Positions 61,853 to 64,000 of a stretch of 64,000 bases of DNA are shown here, in pieces; position 1 is the stretch's first letter, and each line of letters starts with the position of its first letter. The position numbers were made by a program, and so were the translations under genes. The DNA is from CALJXB01 sp965225935 (GTDB lineage Bacteria > Pseudomonadota > Alphaproteobacteria > Kiloniellales > JAKSDN01), in the NCBI GenBank assembly GCA_965225935.1, contig CBDDCC010000013.1:310001-374000 (forward strand). Reading direction: 5' to 3'. Under the pieces are notes generated by a model. The model was not told where the DNA came from, ran no database searches, and saw only the letters and a list, made by a program, of their open reading frames with translations.

Positions 61853-63321
61853 GCGAGGCGGCCGAGCCGAGCGGCCGGGCGCAGCTCCTGCTGCGCGGCG
61901 GCCTGGTGATCGACGGCAGCGGGTCGACCGCCTGCCACGCCGACGTGGCGGTGGAGGGCGAGCGTATCGTTGCCGTGGGAGAGCTCTCGGGCTGGCGCGC
62001 GGAGGAGGAGATCGACGCCACGGGCTGCGTCGTCGCGCCCGGCTTCATCGACGTGCACACCCACGACGACCGGGCGGCGCTCGCAACCCCCGGCATGGAC
62101 TTCAAGGTCTCCCAAGGCGTCACTACGGTGATCGCCGGCAACTGCGGGGTCAGCCTGGCGCCCTTCAAGGCGGGGACCGGGCTGCCGGACCCCATCTCCC
62201 TCCTGGGCGGGCCCGGCGACTTCTACCCGACGGTGGCGGCCTACCGCGAGGCGCTGGAGGCCTCGCCGCCGGCCTTGAACCTGGCGCTCCTCACCGGCCA
62301 CGGCATGCTGAGGGTGGAGGCGCTGGGCGACGACTACGGCCGCGCCGCCGGACCGGCCGAGGTCGAGGCCATGGGCACGCGCCTCGCCGAGGCGCTCGAC
62401 CAGGGCAGCCTGGGCCTCAGCAGCGGCCTGGGCTATCCCAACTCCGAGGCCGCCTCGACGGAGGAGGTGACCGGGCTCGCCCGGTGCATCTCGGACAAGA
62501 CGAACGCGCTCTACGTCACCCATATGCGCGACGAAGGCGATCACGTGCTCGAGGCGCTGGAGGAGACCTTCGCCATCGGCCGCGACGCCCGACTGCCGGT
62601 GGTGGTCTCCCACCACAAGTGCGCCGGGCCGAAGAACTACGGCCGCAGCCGGGAGACCATTGCCGCCATCGACGCGGCGGCCGAGCGGCAGGCGGTCGGC
62701 CTCGACGTCTATCCCTACACGGCGAGCTCCACCGTGCTGCTGCAGGAGCATGTGGACGAGGCGACCGACGTCTTGATCGCCAACAGCGGGCCCTGCCCGG
62801 AGGCGGCGGGCCGCTGGCTCGCCGACGTCGCGGCGGACTGGGGCTGCGAGCAGGAGGCGGCGGTGCGCCGATTGCGGCCGGCCGGCGCCATCTACTTCCA
62901 GATGGCCGACGAGGATCTGGAGCGCATCCTCGCCTACCCGCGCACCATGGTGGGCTCCGACGGCCTGCCCGGCATGGCCCATCCCCACCCGCGCCTCTGG
63001 GGCACCTTCCCCCGGGTGCTGGGGCGCTACGTGCGCGAGAAGGGTCTGCTGCCGCTCGAAGCCGCGGTCCACCGCATGACCGGCCTCGCGGCCAAGACCT
63101 TCCGACTGAAGGAGCGGGGGCTCCTCAGGCCCGGCTGTTTCGCCGACTTGGTGGTCTTCGATCCGGCCAGCGTGATCGACCTGGCGACCTACGAGGAGCC
63201 CGAGCGGCCGGCCGCGGGCATCCGCGGCGTCTTCGTCAACGGCGCGCCGGTGTGGGGCGAGGCGGGTTCGAGTGGCGCGCGTCCCGGGCGATTTCTGGCG
63301 CGGGCCGAGGGGACGGCCTGA
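61849..63321 (+). CDS. N-acyl-D-amino-acid deacylase (D-aminoacylase)
   Basis: 490 residues. Amidohydrolase motifs: APGFIDVHTHDDRAAL (His-x-His), VTTVIAGNCGVSLAPF with the bridging Cys typical of D-aminoacylase, VTHMRDEGD, VVVSHHKCAGPKNYGRSRET, and TMVGSDGLPGMAHPHPRLWG with the catalytic Asp. The enzyme removes the acyl group from N-acyl-D-amino acids. It overlaps the decarboxylase by 4 bp (ATGA) and so is made with it. GST follows 46 bp after the stop. Confidence 0.92.
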   Translation: MSEAAEPSGRAQLLLRGGLVIDGSGSTACHADVAVEGERIVAVGELSGWRAEEEIDATGCVVAPGFIDVHTHDDRAALATPGMDFKVSQGVTTVIAGNCGVSLAPFKAGTGLPDPISLLGGPGDFYPTVAAYREALEASPPALNLALLTGHGMLRVEALGDDYGRAAGPAEVEAMGTRLAEALDQGSLGLSSGLGYPNSEAASTEEVTGLARCISDKTNALYVTHMRDEGDHVLEALEETFAIGRDARLPVVVSHHKCAGPKNYGRSRETIAAIDAAAERQAVGLDVYPYTASSTVLLQEHVDEATDVLIANSGPCPEAAGRWLADVAADWGCEQEAAVRRLRPAGAIYFQMADEDLERILAYPRTMVGSDGLPGMAHPHPRLWGTFPRVLGRYVREKGLLPLEAAVHRMTGLAAKTFRLKERGLLRPGCFADLVVFDPASVIDLATYEEPERPAAGIRGVFVNGAPVWGEAGSSGARPGRFLARAEGTA

Positions 63322-63367
63322 GCGGCGAGCGAACGAATCGAAACGACGTAGAGGAACGGGCGAGACG

Positions 63368-63997
63368 ATGATCGATCTCTTCACCTGGGGCACGCCCAAC
63401 GGGCGCAAGGTCTCCATCATGCTGGAGGAGCTGGGCCTTCCCTACGAGACCCACGCCGTCAACATCGGGGCCGACGAGCAGTTCGAGCCGGCCTTCCTGG
63501 AGATCAGCCCTGGCGGCAAGATCCCCGCCATCGTCGACCGCGACACCGGCACCTCCCTCATGCAGTCGGGGGCGATCCTGCTCTACTTGGCGGAGAAGAC
63601 CGGCAAGCTGATGCCCAGCGACGAGAAGGCGCGCTGGCAAGCGATGGAATGGCTCATGTGGCAGATGGGCGACCTGGGACCCATGCTCGGCCAGGCCCAC
63701 CACTTCCTCAAGCACAACGAGGGCAAGGCGCCCTACGCCGAGACCCGCTATCACGAGATCGCCGAGCGCCTCTATGGCGTGCTCGACCGGCGACTCGAAG
63801 GCCGTGCGTTCATCGTGGACGACTATTCGGTCGCCGACATCGCCACTTGGCCCTGGATCTCCCGCTTCGAATGGCACCGCGTCGATCTCGCCTCTTTCCC
63901 CAACGTGGCACGCTGGTACCGCGAGATCGCGGCCCGACCGGCGGTCGAGGCCGGCTACCACGTGCCCCGCAAGCTGAACGAGATTCCCATGCCGTGA
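63368..63997 (+). CDS. glutathione S-transferase family protein (YfcG/Ure2p-like)
   Basis: 209 residues. IDLFTWGTPNGRKVSIMLEE with the TPNGxKV motif is the active-site start of YfcG/Ure2-type GSTs; AFLEISPGGKIPAIVD provides the cis-Pro and SGAILLYLAEKTGKLMP the glutathione gamma-Glu contact. The C-terminal helical domain ends with RWYREIAARPAVEAGYHVPR. Such GSTs often have disulfide-bond reductase activity. ATG at 63368 chosen, GACGGGCGAGACG upstream. The gene ends 3 bp before the window ends. Confidence 0.9.
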   Translation: MIDLFTWGTPNGRKVSIMLEELGLPYETHAVNIGADEQFEPAFLEISPGGKIPAIVDRDTGTSLMQSGAILLYLAEKTGKLMPSDEKARWQAMEWLMWQMGDLGPMLGQAHHFLKHNEGKAPYAETRYHEIAERLYGVLDRRLEGRAFIVDDYSVADIATWPWISRFEWHRVDLASFPNVARWYREIAARPAVEAGYHVPRKLNEIPMP

Positions 63998-64000
63998 GCG

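Overview
The window is high-GC DNA from an alphaproteobacterium, most likely a Rhodospirillales/Kiloniellales-type lineage. The reasons are a SciP (DUF1153) cell-cycle regulator, exact CtrA half-sites (TTAACCAT) in several intergenic regions, a complete alphaproteobacterial C-P lyase operon with its DUF1045 companion, and family-level similarity of the small conserved proteins. No rRNA, tRNA, CRISPR array, transposase or integrase gene was recognised.

Region 1 (1-16.1 kb) is a phosphonate locus. A PhnF repressor reads away from the C-P lyase operon phnGHIJKLM, with a perfect 14-bp palindrome in the intergenic region as the likely operator. The operon continues with a PhnZ-like HD-domain oxygenase gene that carries a one-base frameshift, and with a DUF1045 2H-phosphoesterase. 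A convergent operon encodes phnC-phnD-phnE and a second PhnM-like amidohydrolase. A divergent operon encodes a second phosphonate/phosphite-type ABC transporter (binding protein, ATPase, permease) followed by a methyltransferase. Phosphonate is imported, coupled to ribose triphosphate by PhnGHI(L), trimmed by PhnM and cleaved by the radical-SAM enzyme PhnJ. The later steps normally done by PhnP and PhnN have no classical gene here. A truncated creatininase-family gene sits at the left edge.

Region 2 (16.1-27.7 kb) holds a secreted nuclease, a small lipoprotein, a methyltransferase, a GrlR-like protein and an MltF-like lytic transglycosylase. The last 37 codons of the transglycosylase gene plus 3' flank (145 bp) recur about 5.6 kb downstream as a diverged direct repeat. 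Between the copies lies a lower-GC segment that looks like an inserted island. It contains a PuuR-like regulator, a sphingosine-phosphate-lyase-like PLP decarboxylase and a PotD/PotB/PotC-type transporter with no ATPase gene. To the right are an S33 hydrolase and a decayed sugar dehydrogenase.

Region 3 (27.7-38.9 kb) contains sciP, a Flp-pilin/TadE/TadG surface module downstream of CtrA-like sites, several small unknown proteins, a DHA2 transporter, a long membrane-anchored protein with a Lys/Asp/Ala-rich repetitive linker, a PAS_5 protein and a zinc alcohol dehydrogenase.

Region 4 (38.9-57.2 kb) is core chromosome: a polyprenyl diphosphate synthase, a tRNA-methyltransferase-like protein, an S49 peptidase, an MlaF-like ATPase, glyQS (glyS has an internal tract of foreign-looking codon use), pyruvate phosphate dikinase, a TauE exporter, YgfZ, dihydroorotase, an AcuI-type reductase, and a hybrid histidine kinase facing a LuxR-type response regulator.

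Region 5 (57.2-64 kb) holds a MarR regulator divergent from a short homogentisate-dioxygenase-like gene, with a perfect 20-bp palindrome between them. It is followed by a GNAT / PLP decarboxylase / N-acyl-D-amino-acid deacylase cassette and a glutathione transferase.
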